From assembly GCA_024686335.1 (NCBI GenBank), contig JAILCI010000061.1, positions 1-64,000 of the forward strand: a stretch of DNA of 64,000 bases. The letters are read 5' to 3'. This DNA is from Bacteroidales bacterium (lineage in GTDB: Bacteria > Bacteroidota > Bacteroidia > Bacteroidales > WCHB1-69). Every line of letters begins with the position of its first letter. Within the stretch, counting starts at the first letter, position 1. The position numbers and the translations under genes are program-made. Shown here in pieces: positions 12,901 through 18,780 of this stretch. Below the pieces are notes generated by a model that saw only the letters and a list, made by a program, of their open reading frames with translations, ran no database searches and was not told the DNA's origin.

Positions 12901-13803
12901 AGAAGAGAGCATTGAAGACTGGCTTGAGTCTCCGATGGACAAGCTACTCAACCCTTTATCATAGATAAAATACAGGTCATCCATTATAAATTCATGACCA
13001 TCAGATCCTGACCCTGCAGATTGGCTTGTCGAAGGAGATGCCAACAAATATTGTGGTCTTGAAATAGTAGAAGGGTTATTATCCCCGTTATAGGGATAAT
13101 TTGAAGTATTATAGGTTAATCCGCCAACCCCTCTGCTCCATGTTCCATTAGATGTAGCAAAATGAGGTGTTGCCTGGAAAATTATCTTGTTAGTAGGATC
13201 CAAATCTCCATTTGCCTTATCATAAAAGGGCAATTCTTGATGGGCAAAGACTTTAATCATTGGCTTTATGGACGAACTAGTCCAGTTGGTCTGATAATAC
13301 AATGATAGTGAATCAGGGCATCCTACAAATTCAAAATAAAAATGGCCATTACCAAAAGATTGATATGCTGATGCAGTACTTCCATTATAATCATAATTGT
13401 AGTTGTCAGAAGAGGATGGATTTAATTTATTTCCAACCTTAGTCCTTCCTGTAGTCATAGTACCATTAGCCTTAACAGTAAGCACAGTTTCAACAAAAAG
13501 ACCAATAGAATGGCTTCCACTATGGACCTTAGCTGCATTCGATGTTGCTGAATATCTGTTGTGATGATTAGCCTTAGCTGTATTGGCACCTAGTCCACTT
13601 ATTTCCACTTCATCAAAAGTGTGCCAATATGTTGGCACATATTTATAATCCGTGCCTGTACCACTCGGTGCACTAGAATGATAATCCCAATGTTCAAATC
13701 CCGGATTAGGAAATTGGGTATTAGTGCCATTTGGCGTTTGAGCCATTACCGTGCTTGCTGTTAGTAACAGCAGCGCACTTAAAAGAGTTAACGTCTTTCT
13801 CAT
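967..13803 (-). CDS. giant secreted repeat protein with T9SS type A sorting domain
   Basis: About 4,278 aa. I chose the ATG at 13803 because MRKTLTLLSALLLLTASTVMA is a clear signal peptide; an in-frame ATG 15 codons earlier would bury it. The first ~390 residues resemble a PCMD-type jelly-roll (NPGFEHWD near the start, FIMDDLYFIYD at its end). About 24 Ig-like modules of the RCGAGEVTLxAT...WY...TTYYV...GCES type follow, mostly encoded by 7680-12620 with three more at 6480-7230. About 36 modules of ~50 aa of the C...LPYxW...GCDSxYxLTLTVNPTY type are encoded by 1230-6480 and 7240-7680; each has two conserved Cys, probably a disulfide. The last ~75 residues (VYPNPATTYVNISG to KKLVIRR) form a type A T9SS tail, so surface attachment or release is expected. 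No catalytic motif was seen. Adhesin or matrix protein is inferred. Modules are duplicated in long blocks. Confidence 0.93.
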   Translation of the reverse strand: MRKTLTLLSALLLLTASTVMAQTPNGTNTQFPNPGFEHWDYHSSAPSGTGTDYKYVPTYWHTFDEVEISGLGANTAKANHHNRYSATSNAAKVHSGSHSIGLFVETVLTVKANGTMTTGRTKVGNKLNPSSSDNYNYDYNGSTASAYQSFGNGHFYFEFVGCPDSLSLYYQTNWTSSSIKPMIKVFAHQELPFYDKANGDLDPTNKIIFQATPHFATSNGTWSRGVGGLTYNTSNYPYNGDNNPSTISRPQYLLASPSTSQSAGSGSDGHEFIMDDLYFIYDKGLSSLSIGDSSQSSMLSSFNAAEFATHEPTRTYSSSDGSPTALFNSGSTSANYTTLVCCSSDADIPQVAATAKSEHISSIVIDQATIATPHATIVVTHNDGSTFTYTINFTNLHPAISVSLNGTGSSSNIYSACAGETINVTATASGSSSYNYSWSNGASSATIHPTTSGEYALTVSAYGCTATNTAYVTVKPLPVITFTGTPSICSGQSTTLTAEGATSFVWSNGLENAAINVPSGGTYSVTGTTNGCSNSASITVTAYDAPDVDISGPANGVACSTDEIVLTASGASSYTWSGGFTTDTIHPSSSNIYSVTGTDSHGCTASASFDLTVNTTPTVSINGNTSFCEGSNTTLTASSNLANTTYLWSDGTTTANALTVSTAGTYSVTGTLNNCSSSYTVTVTESAAPSAPIVTNSTVSRCGAGEVTLSATSDEGTIYWYANATTAAESHIGATYTIESVASSTTYYAAVRNSAGCESSRVPVTVTINAVPAAPAATTPSICGAGEVTLTVTAADNCTLAWYTDAAGTQTLDNTTVQVDTTTTYYVANVNTDNCPSELTPVTVTVNPVPGVPTFTQTTFCKSDGNVTMSGAPGDNGTVLRWRSSADGSVLAQNNSYITGNVGIYYVSTYNANTTCESQQVTVELVETPSAPTAPAVTLCATGTASLAVDNPSSDYTYTWYSDADLTNLVGTGSTIDVTVSADATYYVTAQSDDCESGATSVAVTIRETIDAPTLTPIYACDGNATLPSTYGSYTLEWKDASNTPVSELNVTVASGSATYTATYDVNGCESQPATVTVTYEAIPTISASGNSRCGNGTVELSATSSAGTIYWFTSQNSANAFVNSTSSNAGTGATFTTPSLSANATYYVRALSNGCLSSVASAVATVNALPNVSVTATKTSICEGQSTTLTASNATTYTWNNDQEGASITVSPQVTTIYTVVGVDDNECSNTNEITVTVNALPGEPNLTQTTYCKGSGNLPLTGVTAGTNGDGLRWRTTQDYSAAFTPDSYSATTTGTVYVSTVNTTTGCESDMVAVAVVAKPATPTASDVTLCAAGTASLAVTNPSSDYTYTWYSNTDLTTSVGTGSSIDVIVNTDATYYVTAQANGCESESTAVAVTIRETIDAPELTTPIYACGGNATLPSTSGNNTLTWKDANGNGVNDLSVSITSGSANYTATYEVNGCESQPAQVTVTYAAVPSFTATGATRCGAGEVTLNVTSDENDIEYKWYTNNNVLITTTTGNYNVTPTATTSYKVVARNTVTGCESQPVTVTATVNPVPAAPAATTPSICGAGEVTLTATPATNCTLAWYTDAAGTQPLTNTTVQVEETSTYYVANVNADNCQSALTPIIVTVKEIPGVPTVTNPGAQCLTGTNVQVSLTATVGADGNYAQWYDANMTALTHDTYGARISTTTTFYVSTIGTNGCESEAISVEVVVNPLPATPSISGTSRCGAGEVTFVATPAENIQYRWYSNDNTYITATEGNYTTNVETTTTFKVAAYNTETGCESTKATVVATVNTLPSAPQVTPIANCGGTTVTLTATAATGCTLTWYSDENGTQVLNSTTQEVAETTSFFVKAIDQNGCESALQELVVTINEIPAAPEVATPDVVCKQGSVTLTATPATDCIVRWYDANNQYLAAGNTYTTSTINSTTQYNAVSYDETTQCSSSATVVEVPVYALPPAPAMTAEVLCGPGQVNIVAQTITGVTTTWYQDADTTIYLGTGSVLPAAVEETTTFYAVNTDNTTNCASNISNISVIVYPTYNVEFDVTACVQYEWDNEIFTISDDITRTFETVDGCDSVVTMHLTINPALSTDITVDECDSWTWNDETYTESGDYDQTFTSAVTGCDSVVTAHVTIRHSTASQQSLTICSNELPYAYAGAQITSAGVKTITIENEQGCDSVITLTVTVNPQPEVPTLTDASRCGAGAVTLNASFGTNGTTCRWYEDMEATTPFREGGNYNVELTETTTYYVSSYNVNTGCESARMPVTATINEVPAQPTVENVERCGAGSVTMTVDPTQAELSYRWYVNNTITTPLQTAASYTTNIQNTTIFYVDAYNATTGCRSARTAVTATMNTIPTAPVTTNAENCGEDSFQLENYVTSTPNTTFRWYESQEATTPLATADNYTTGNVTASRSFFVSNYNETTTCESPMSEIQITIYPVYEPTTIEDETCQGELYTNYGQNTTYNEAGQYSIVLSEQSSNGCDSLVTLVVTVNPVSTAAYSDEVCAGTQYQGYGFDTTAMNPGTYTLTHHNDNVYGCDSTTTLTLKVNPVETKVINTTICATATYSFNGQTLNQPGTYTAHLQTVNGCDSTVILNLSVAAEYRDTIVAHICAGDAYTQNGFNANATGFYTQDLVASNGCDSVVVLNLTVHQLSTTNLTDEICLGETYNQNGFQVTPTAAGLATYQRVVPTQYGCDSTVNLALTVNPVYHFDETATICDNEQYEWLNHNVEIGMLQAGTYTYNDNLQTVSGCDSTYTLTLTVLPTYHHVEKLSFCDNSTELPYMFAGEALTQSGHYTHNFYTAAGCDSIVELYLDINPTYSINQTVEICDDELPYVWNNNPQFTYLSAGEYTINLQTLNGCDSIYHLNLIVHPTYDKDTTITVCQGALPYEFDAEHSFSAAGNYDVNLQSQYGCDSTWHVQFHVQPYARRTESATICADELPYVYDADHSYTEAGVYEIMEEQADGCNTIVTFTLNVNPTYLHYDTVTVCANTLPYIYDETEMEAAGTYTIEYQSVNGCDSIVMVTLNVTENPTGAATEYVCSDDFPFEYEGESYDEAGTYDLVFETAGCDSLVTLTIVEVPVYHFTESVETCEDALPYLWHGQSLYESGTYTDNHTSIYGCDSTYTLTFVVSDVKRSYENVSICDNEEYLWHERTLTTDGIYLDTLATLSGCDSICQLTLTVNPTYNNTLTLTVCQSEDPYYYAAADTTLDISEAAVSTIVFNKTTINGCDSITTLTLTVNPTYEFEEAASACIYDMPYSWHGKTLAEAGTYYDSLQTVNGCDSVYVLTLTVKPSSVITSDPVEICQGETYTWRNRELAESGIYRDTVMNDVTGCYDIYEVSVLAHPTYLMTDTMTICDDELPYQWRNRTLTAAGTYDVNYQTVSFCDSIYRLVLIVNPTYSFAETQNLCADEVPYTWHGQSLTTTGVYYDSLETVAGCDSIYMLTLTVNPTYSFAETQTICASEAPYQWHGLNLTASGVYYDSLQTAAGCDSVYALTLTVNPTYNFSEAENVCSYDLPYMWRGQELMTSGVYYDSLETAAGCDSVYVLTLTVNQSQTITNNAIELCEGMTQTWRGKTIAESGEYRDTVMNATGCYDIYIVNAIVHPTYHLYDTMTVCQSELPYQWAGHTFTAAATYTLNLQTASGCDSIREYTLIVNPTYSYAETQTLCAGEVPYTWHGQSLTTTGVYYDSLETVAGCDSVYMLTLTVNPTYSIPETQTICASEAPYQWHGLNLTASGVYYDSLQTSAGCDSVYVLTLTVNPIFTFNETDDVCSYDLPYLWRGQELMTSGVYYDSLETVAGCDSIYVLNLTVNQSQTITNNTIELCEGMTQTWRGQTIAETGEFRDTVMNATGCYDIYIVNAIVHPTYHLYDTMTVCQSELPYQWAGHTFNAASTYTLNLQTANGCDSIREYTLIVNPTYNYTETQSVCANDVPYTWHGMNLTTTGIYYDSLQTAAGCDSVYTLTLTVNPVSHQFDTAAVCSGELPYIWRGQSLIATGHYTDTVPNTYGCSDIFELQLTVYPAVHTTIYDTICQGDHYAQYGFDTLPATFGNIQLDGLYTSALGCDSTVTLLLTVNRTYLFTTEASTCEDVPFEWRGNSYDTAGVYYDTYQTVTGCDSVYMLTLSINPTYEIYVVDTAMREHEYVGYGLTLMPLDSGVFEYEVQNYTINGCDSIVYLTLYVMYNDGVEEYVVPEPEFKVYPNPATTYVNISGENMDRVYIYNAQGKLMLVEQAESDTHTRLELVNYPTGYYVIRIELIDGRTVQKKLVIRR
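2040..3599 (-). repeat. 780-bp superrepeat inside the giant gene, two copies
   Basis: Two in-frame copies of a 780-bp (260-aa, five-module) block lie head to tail, roughly 2040-2819 and 2820-3599. For example GGCCAGCCCACTGATAAGGA occurs at 2121 and 2901, and CAAGTTCAAGCCATGCCACT at 2581 and 3361. A more diverged partial third copy continues after 3600 (ACTGATAAGG again near 3690). Boundaries are approximate. Confidence 0.85.
9090..11490 (-). repeat. 1182-bp superrepeat in the Ig-like region of the giant gene
   Basis: Matching segments recur at a spacing of 1182 bp (394 aa): TGTATAATCAGAAGAAGGAT at 9751 and 10933, and CAATGGTCTC at 9591 and 10773. A segment beginning GCTCGG(A/G)GTGGTAGCCGC at 9097 and 11461 is separated by exactly two periods. 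Several Ig-like modules were therefore duplicated as a block and then diverged. Confidence 0.75.
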
Positions 13804-13925
13804 AGGTATAGATTTTATTTTATTATCAAAAGATGTAAATATTGCCATATCAGTAAATTATGAGTTTTATTATCTGTGATTTTGAGTTGAAATTTGGTTT
13901 GGCATTGTCATTAAAAAAAACGCGG

Positions 13926-13933
13926 CAAAAATA
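13926..13933 (-). promoter_or_regulatory. minus-7 box for the giant adhesin gene
   Basis: CAAAAATA reads TATTTTTG on the minus strand and matches TAnnTTTG. It leaves a leader of about 115 nt before the chosen ATG at 13803. No minus-33 TTTG at the usual 19-21 bp spacing was seen. Confidence 0.5.
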
Positions 13934-14089
13934 CACTTATATTTCAAACAAAACACCCTTGTTGATAAAAATCGATAAATTTTTCTTTTGATACTCAATA
14001 ATTTACATTTCTTAATAAATGTTAATGACGTAAAAATGGGATAATCAATGATATGCGGGGAGGGCGAAAAAACAACGATATTCCAGGCC

Positions 14090-14240
14090 ACCAATACCTG
14101 CAGGCCGATTGGCCTGCAGGAGCTTCCGAATGGAAAAGATTATCTACATTTTTTATGAGACAGAAATCCGAAACAATGACGTAAACATTCCATATTGACG
14201 AGGCTTCGCAGGCCTTTAGGTCTGCGGGTACCGGTAGGAT
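14090..14240. repeat. left REP-like element flanking the RAYT gene
   Basis: It contains a perfect palindrome (CCTGCAGGCC, 4-nt loop, GGCCTGCAGG; 14097-14120), then about 85 bp, then a second imperfect hairpin CGCAGGCCT..AGGTCTGCG at 14208-14225. The whole segment recurs, diverged, at 14911-15056 on the other side of the transposase gene. The rest of 13804-14369 is AT-rich with no gene seen. Confidence 0.75.
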
Positions 14241-14369
14241 ATTGCGGGTATTTATTTTTACATTTTATTGTTAAAATATTGATTTTCAAATATTTATACA
14301 ATAATACGAGAATTATATCGTTTAATAAATATTTAAAATAATATTATAATTAATTAAATAGCTAAAAAT

Positions 14370-14831
14370 ATGGGTAATAATTACATTCAAATCCACATCC
14401 AAACGGTCTTTGCTGTAAAGAATCGAGAAGCTCTCATCGCCAAGGAATGGCGTGACGAATTGTACAAATATTTGAACACTATCATCAAAGACCAGGGGCA
14501 TAAACCATTGGCGATAGGTGGAACGGACAATCACATCCACATATTTTTTGGATTAAATCCCGCCCAATCATTATCATCGTTAGTTCTACGCCTAAAACGC
14601 GAAAGCTCGGAATGGATCAACCGCAAAGGGTTTACAAAAAAAAGATTCGAATGGCAAAAAGGATATGGAGGGTTCTCCTATACCAAAAAACTTGTTCCAA
14701 TCGTAATTCGATATATCCTAAACCAAGAAAAACATCATCAACGCAAATCATTTAGAGAGGAATATTTGGATATATTACGGAAAAATGAGATTGAATACAA
14801 CGAAAAATACATTTTTGACGATGTCAAATGA
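14370..14831 (+). CDS. REP-associated tyrosine transposase (IS200-like, RAYT)
   Basis: A 153-aa single-domain Y1/HUH transposase. DNHIHIFF (about residues 52-59) supplies the HxH metal-binding pair, and the Tyr in IRYILNQEKHHQ (around residue 113) is the likely nucleophile. The FREEYLDILRK / EYNEKYIFD C-terminus is typical of Bacteroidota TnpA/REP-associated proteins. Family members nick single-stranded DNA at hairpins. The gene lies between REP-like palindromes (14090-14240 and 14861-15290), which are its probable substrates, as in known RAYT-REP loci. No TnpB or accessory gene is adjacent. The frame is intact with no internal stop, so it may be functional. A classical IS200 insertion is the alternative, but the surrounding palindromes favour RAYT. 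Confidence 0.88.
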   Translation: MGNNYIQIHIQTVFAVKNREALIAKEWRDELYKYLNTIIKDQGHKPLAIGGTDNHIHIFFGLNPAQSLSSLVLRLKRESSEWINRKGFTKKRFEWQKGYGGFSYTKKLVPIVIRYILNQEKHHQRKSFREEYLDILRKNEIEYNEKYIFDDVK

Positions 14832-14860
14832 AAATTTAATTTAATTAATCCACCATTACC

Positions 14861-15290
14861 CGCAGACCTACCGGCCTGCGAAACAATCGCGCATCATCTC
14901 ACCACCCTACCAATACCTGCAGACCTATCGGCCTGCAGGAGCTTCCGAATGGAAAAGATTTTCGACATTTTTCTCTGAGATAGGAATCCGGAACAATGAC
15001 GCAAACATTCCATATTGACGAGTCACCGCAGGCCGATAGGTCTGCGGGTACCGGTAGATCATGGGCACACGGGACACATTTTCGCAGGCCGGTAGGTCTG
15101 CGGGTAATCCAACACGATGACGAACACCTCCACCAATTGACGAGCCACCGCAGGCCTTTGGGTCTGCGGGTACCGGTAGATCATAGGCACACGGGACACA
15201 TTTTCGCAGGCCGGTAGGTCTGCGGGTAATCCAACACAACAACAGACACCTCCACCAATTGACGAGCCACCGCAGGCCTTTAGGTCTGCG
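14861..15290. repeat. right REP-like cluster with 122-bp tandem units
   Basis: Seven hairpins of the CGCAGGCC...GGTCTGCG type (or the reverse) lie at 14861-14880, 14916-14939, 15027-15046, 15083-15102, 15149-15168, 15205-15224 and 15271-15290. From 15027 on they follow a 122-bp period (15027/15149/15271 and 15083/15205), with conserved spacer sequence such as GGGACACATTTTCGCAGGCC. The part from 14911 to 15056 is the direct repeat of 14090-14240. No coding gene is supported in 14832-15352. Confidence 0.85.
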
Positions 15291-15302
15291 GATATATATA
15301 AA

Positions 15303-15328
15303 AGCGCCAGGCTTTGCAACCTGGCGCT
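15303..15328 (-). terminator. ilvE terminator hairpin
   Basis: AGCGCCAGG (15303-15311) pairs with CCTGGCGCT (15320-15328) across an 8-nt loop. Flanking TATATATA stretches extend the stem. It lies 24 bp past the ilvE stop codon and marks the end of the apt-ilvE unit. Confidence 0.7.
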
Positions 15329-15352
15329 ATATATAAATATGGTATATACGGA

Positions 15353-16375
15353 TTAGCAATCCACGATGGTGCACCAACCGTATTTGTCTTCGATCTCACC
15401 ATATTGGATGCCCATGAGGATCTCACGCATCTTGATGGACCAAGGACCGGGTTTGCCGTCTTTAGAGATGACATACTCTTTACCAGTTGCACGGTCTTGG
15501 ATCTTGTGGATCGGGGAGATGACAGCAGCAGTACCGCAGGCACCAGCCTCTTCGAAAGTACCGATCTCATCCAATTTGATGTGACGTCTCTCAACCACGA
15601 GGCCGAGGTCGGCAGCGATGGTGGTCAAGCTCTTGTTAGTGATAGAAGGCAGGATGGAGCCGGAGTCCGGAGTCACATACTTGCCGTCCTTAATACCGAA
15701 GAAGTTAGCAGGACCAGCCTCATCGATGTAGGTCTTCGTCTTGGCATCTGCGAAGATGGAAGCGCTGAAGCCCTCTTTGTGAGCACGTTCGCCGGCACGT
15801 AAGGAAGCAGCATAGTTACCACCAACCTTAACATGGCCAGTACCCAGTGGAGCAGCACGGTCATAATCCAAAGCGATCTGCATATTGGTCGGTTTGAAGC
15901 CCTCTTTGAAGTACGGGCCAACAGGCATTACAAACACGATGAAGAGATACTCGTCAGCGGGTTTCACACCGATGGTAGGACCAGTACCGATCAAAAGCGG
16001 ACGGATATAGAGAGAACCTTCTGTGCCATAAGGAGGAATATAGTCAGCGTTAGCTTTGATTACCATCTCCAATGCATCAAAGAAAAGTTTCTCAGGAATG
16101 GGGGCCAACATGATGGTGTCAGCAGAGTTGTTGAGACGTTTCCAGTTCTCGTCCCAACGGAACAAACGTACTTTACCGTCTTTGCCTCTGAAGGCTTTCA
16201 TACCTTCAAAAGCCTCCTGACCGTAGTGCAGACAGGATGCAGCCATGTGCATCGGGATGTATTCGTCAGAGGTAAGTTCCAATTTTCCCCATTCGCCGTT
16301 TCTAAAATAGCAGCGAACATTGTAATCGGTTTTCACATAACCGAAAGAAAGGTTTTTCCATTCAATGTTTTTCAT
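15353..16375 (-). CDS. ilvE: branched-chain amino acid aminotransferase
   Basis: A 340-aa class IV PLP aminotransferase of the long BCAT form. It interconverts valine, leucine and isoleucine with their 2-oxoacids, using 2-oxoglutarate/glutamate. The PLP lysine is probably that of GHVKVGGNYAAS, and family features include YGQEAFEGMKAFR, LYIRPLLIGTG and FEEAGACGTAAVISP. The length is normal. The gene follows apt with a 28-bp gap and ends before a strong hairpin, so the two are probably co-transcribed from the promoter at 16943-16950. It may act in biosynthesis or, with the nearby ferredoxin oxidoreductase and Ptb, in catabolism. Confidence 0.93.
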   Translation of the reverse strand: MKNIEWKNLSFGYVKTDYNVRCYFRNGEWGKLELTSDEYIPMHMAASCLHYGQEAFEGMKAFRGKDGKVRLFRWDENWKRLNNSADTIMLAPIPEKLFFDALEMVIKANADYIPPYGTEGSLYIRPLLIGTGPTIGVKPADEYLFIVFVMPVGPYFKEGFKPTNMQIALDYDRAAPLGTGHVKVGGNYAASLRAGERAHKEGFSASIFADAKTKTYIDEAGPANFFGIKDGKYVTPDSGSILPSITNKSLTTIAADLGLVVERRHIKLDEIGTFEEAGACGTAAVISPIHKIQDRATGKEYVISKDGKPGPWSIKMREILMGIQYGEIEDKYGWCTIVDC

Positions 16376-16403
16376 TACAAAAGATTTTTTATAATAGTTT
16401 TGA

Positions 16404-16919
16404 TTATAATTGTAATAAACTAAAAGTTTTAAATTTCTTCAACTTGTCGCGACCCTTGAGGGCACTGAGTTCCATGAGAAAGAGTAGATTGATTTCTGCA
16501 GGTTGGAAATGCTCCACCAGCTTGACGGCAGCGTTCATAGAACCGCCGGTGGCAAGTACATCATCTACGAGCAGAAGTCGTTTGCCAGTCGGCATAGCAT
16601 CCTTATGAATCTCGACGGTTGCGGTGCCATATTCAAGACTATAGGTCTCACGATACGTCTCTGCCGGCAGTTTACCCTTCTTGCGCACAGGGACAAAAGG
16701 AATGCCGAGCTCGTAAGAGAGCACGGGACCAAAGAAAAAGCCGCGAGACTCCAAGGCCACAATGACCTCGGGTTTCACCTCACGAGCTATCTTGATCATC
16801 TCATCCATCACCTCACGATAGGCCTCTCTATCGTTCATCATAGTGGTGATATCGTAAAATTTTATCCCTGGCGTTGGGAAATCGTCAATAGTACGAATTT
16901 TCGTTTTTTCAAACTGCAT
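16404..16919 (-). CDS. apt: adenine phosphoribosyltransferase
   Basis: A 171-aa cytosolic purine-salvage enzyme that converts adenine and PRPP to AMP and pyrophosphate. The PRPP-binding motif LLLVDDVLATGGSM sits around residues 114-127, and ALESRGFFFGP and PVRKKGKLP are conserved Apt segments. The length matches the family. It is the first gene of a two-gene unit with ilvE, divergent from ptb across a 90-bp promoter region. Confidence 0.95.
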   Translation of the reverse strand: MQFEKTKIRTIDDFPTPGIKFYDITTMMNDREAYREVMDEMIKIAREVKPEVIVALESRGFFFGPVLSYELGIPFVPVRKKGKLPAETYRETYSLEYGTATVEIHKDAMPTGKRLLLVDDVLATGGSMNAAVKLVEHFQPAEINLLFLMELSALKGRDKLKKFKTFSLLQL

Positions 16920-16942
16920 ACAATCTCTTTTTATAAGGCGGG

Positions 16943-16950
16943 CAAAGATA
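16943..16950 (-). promoter_or_regulatory. minus-7 box for apt-ilvE
   Basis: CAAAGATA reads TATCTTTG on the minus strand (TAnnTTTG), 24 bp before the apt start. It is back to back with the ptb promoter at 16963-16970. Confidence 0.6.
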
Positions 16951-16962
16951 CGATTTTTTTTT

Positions 16963-16970
16963 TATTTTTG
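16963..16970 (+). promoter_or_regulatory. minus-7 box for ptb-cdaA
   Basis: TATTTTTG matches TAnnTTTG and lies 39 bp before the ptb ATG, leaving a leader of roughly 30 nt. It is separated by 12 bp from the divergent apt box. Confidence 0.6.
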
Positions 16971-17009
16971 CACCTCGTTTAGAATAAATCAACACAAAAA
17001 CACAACGAT

Positions 17010-17915
17010 ATGAGTATTACAAAATTAGATCAGATTGTTGACTTGGTTAAGTCAAAACCCAGAAAAAGATTAGTAGCTGCTTACGCCAACGATGAACACA
17101 CCATTGACGCTGTCAACGCAGCTGTGGACATGGGCGTGGTAGACGCTACGCTGGTAGGTGACGAAGAGACCATCAAGCAGGTGTGTGCCAAGTTAGGCAT
17201 CGACGCCGGCAAGTTCCACATCGTACATGAGCCGGTTGACACAAAAGCCGCCGCTCTTTGCTGCGACCTGATCAACAACAAAGAGGGTGACATCCTGATG
17301 AAGGGTCTGCTCTCCACCGACAAATATATGCGCGCCATCCTGAACAAGGAGAGAGGTTTGTGCCCGCCTAAGGCTACCCTTTCCCACGTCGCTGTTATCG
17401 AGAACCCGAGCTACCACAAGTTGTTGGTTGTCAGCGATGCAGCTATCATCCCGCTGCCTGAGCTGAAACAGAAACAAGACATCCTCAAATATTTAGTCAG
17501 CATTGCAAAGGCTATGGGCAATGAGCTTCCTAAGGTTGCCGTTATCGCCGCCACCGAGCAGATGCTCGCCGGCATGCCTGCTTGTGTAGACGCCGCTATC
17601 CTCGCCACCATGGCCAAACGCGGCCAATTCGGCAAGGTCAACGTGGACGGTCCGCTTTCCCTCGATATCGCTATCGACAAGGAGACTGCCGAAATCAAGA
17701 AACTCGACAGCGAAGTGGCTGGCGACGCCGACTGTCTGCTCTTCCCCAACATCGAGAGCGGCAACGTATTCTACAAATGCTGTACCAAATTCAACAAGGC
17801 TGAAATCGGTGCCATGCTGATGGGTGCCAAGGTTCCGTGCGTCCTCACCTCCCGCGGCGACAGCGCCAAGACCAAACTCTACTCCATCTCCCTGGCTGCC
17901 CTCATGGCAAAATAA
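17010..17915 (+). CDS. ptb: phosphate butyryltransferase / phosphate acyltransferase
   Basis: A 301-aa member of the PTA/PTB family, which transfers an acyl group between CoA and phosphate. Conserved stretches include DILMKGLLSTDKYMRAIL, LSHVAVIENP, VSDAAIIPLP and GPLSLDIAID. The length fits Ptb rather than the longer bacterial Pta. No butyrate kinase gene, the usual partner, follows; cdaA starts 20 bp downstream and is likely co-transcribed. The acyl substrate (butyryl, isobutyryl or another) cannot be read from the sequence. With BCAT and the ferredoxin oxidoreductase nearby, a branched acyl-phosphate is a reasonable inference. Confidence 0.85.
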   Translation: MSITKLDQIVDLVKSKPRKRLVAAYANDEHTIDAVNAAVDMGVVDATLVGDEETIKQVCAKLGIDAGKFHIVHEPVDTKAAALCCDLINNKEGDILMKGLLSTDKYMRAILNKERGLCPPKATLSHVAVIENPSYHKLLVVSDAAIIPLPELKQKQDILKYLVSIAKAMGNELPKVAVIAATEQMLAGMPACVDAAILATMAKRGQFGKVNVDGPLSLDIAIDKETAEIKKLDSEVAGDADCLLFPNIESGNVFYKCCTKFNKAEIGAMLMGAKVPCVLTSRGDSAKTKLYSISLAALMAK

Positions 17916-17935
17916 ACTATTAACTCTGATTCAAA

Positions 17936-18733
17936 ATGGATTTATCCTTACTGGTAGACCTCAGCTTCATCAACTTCCGGTTCATTGACGTACTGGACAT
18001 TCTCATCGTAGCCGTCATCTTCTTTGAGCTCTACAAGCTCACGAAGGGAACTGCAGCGGTGAAAATGTTCTGGATCATTTTTTTCTTCTATGTGATCTGG
18101 AAACTGGTAGGATATTTCCACTTCACCCTTCTCTCAGGTCTTATTGGAGAGATTATCAGCGTGGGTATTATTGCCTTGTTGATTATCTTTCAACCTGAAA
18201 TACGCAAGTTTCTCCTATTCCTTGGCAACGGCAAATTCCTGAAGTTCTTTACCAGCAAATTTGCGAGACAGGATGACTTCAATGCCTTCTCCAACGAGAT
18301 TTTGGCCGTGCAAGAGGCCTGTGCCCACATGTCTAAAACCAAGACAGGTGCGCTCATCATCTTTGCCCGCCAGACTCCCCTGGACGACTTCCTTCAGACT
18401 GGCGAGGTCCTTGATGCCTATCCGTCCAACGAACTATTGGAGAACATCTTCTTCAAGAATAGTCCACTGCACGACGGTGCTGTTATCATCAAAGACCACC
18501 GCGTGGCTGCTGCCCGTTGTATCCTGCCCGTTTCCAAAAACCCTGACCTGCCCCAAGAGGTTGGCCTTCGCCACCGCTCGGCACTGGGTTCTACAGAAAT
18601 GACCGATGCCATCGCTGTCATCGTTTCTGAGCAGACAGGCACCATCTCTGTTTGCCAAGACGGCAAGTTGGAACGCAACCTTACCCCCGTGGAACTGCGC
18701 CAGATGTTGATTGTGAACTTGACGAAAGATTAA
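17936..18733 (+). CDS. cdaA: diadenylate cyclase CdaA (DAC domain)
   Basis: A 265-aa membrane-bound c-di-AMP synthase. Three hydrophobic segments occupy about residues 17-95 (including ILIVAVIFFELYKL and IISVGIIALLIIF). The DAC domain follows with the catalytic DGA motif in PLHDGAVIIKDHRV and the RHRSALG motif, both intact. It condenses two ATP into c-di-AMP, a messenger for osmotic and envelope homeostasis. No CdaR-like regulator is adjacent. The gene follows ptb by 20 bp and is followed by palindromic repeats. Confidence 0.92.
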   Translation: MDLSLLVDLSFINFRFIDVLDILIVAVIFFELYKLTKGTAAVKMFWIIFFFYVIWKLVGYFHFTLLSGLIGEIISVGIIALLIIFQPEIRKFLLFLGNGKFLKFFTSKFARQDDFNAFSNEILAVQEACAHMSKTKTGALIIFARQTPLDDFLQTGEVLDAYPSNELLENIFFKNSPLHDGAVIIKDHRVAAARCILPVSKNPDLPQEVGLRHRSALGSTEMTDAIAVIVSEQTGTISVCQDGKLERNLTPVELRQMLIVNLTKD

Positions 18734-18748
18734 TACAGTATCACACAC

Positions 18749-18780
18749 CTGTAGAGACGTTCCATGGAACGTCTCTACAG
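18749..18780. repeat. dispersed palindrome, full-length copy
   Basis: A perfect 32-bp palindrome centred on TTCCATGGAA with arms CTGTAGAGACG and CGTCTCTACAG. It lies 16 bp after the cdaA stop codon and may double as a terminator stem. The 18-bp core recurs at 18979-18996, 26051-26068 and 53211-53228. Confidence 0.85.

Noticed and set aside
14861-15290. CRISPR array
   Set aside because: The 122-bp spacing looks array-like, but spacers are nearly identical, each repeat is a palindrome and no cas gene is nearby; these are REP-like hairpins.
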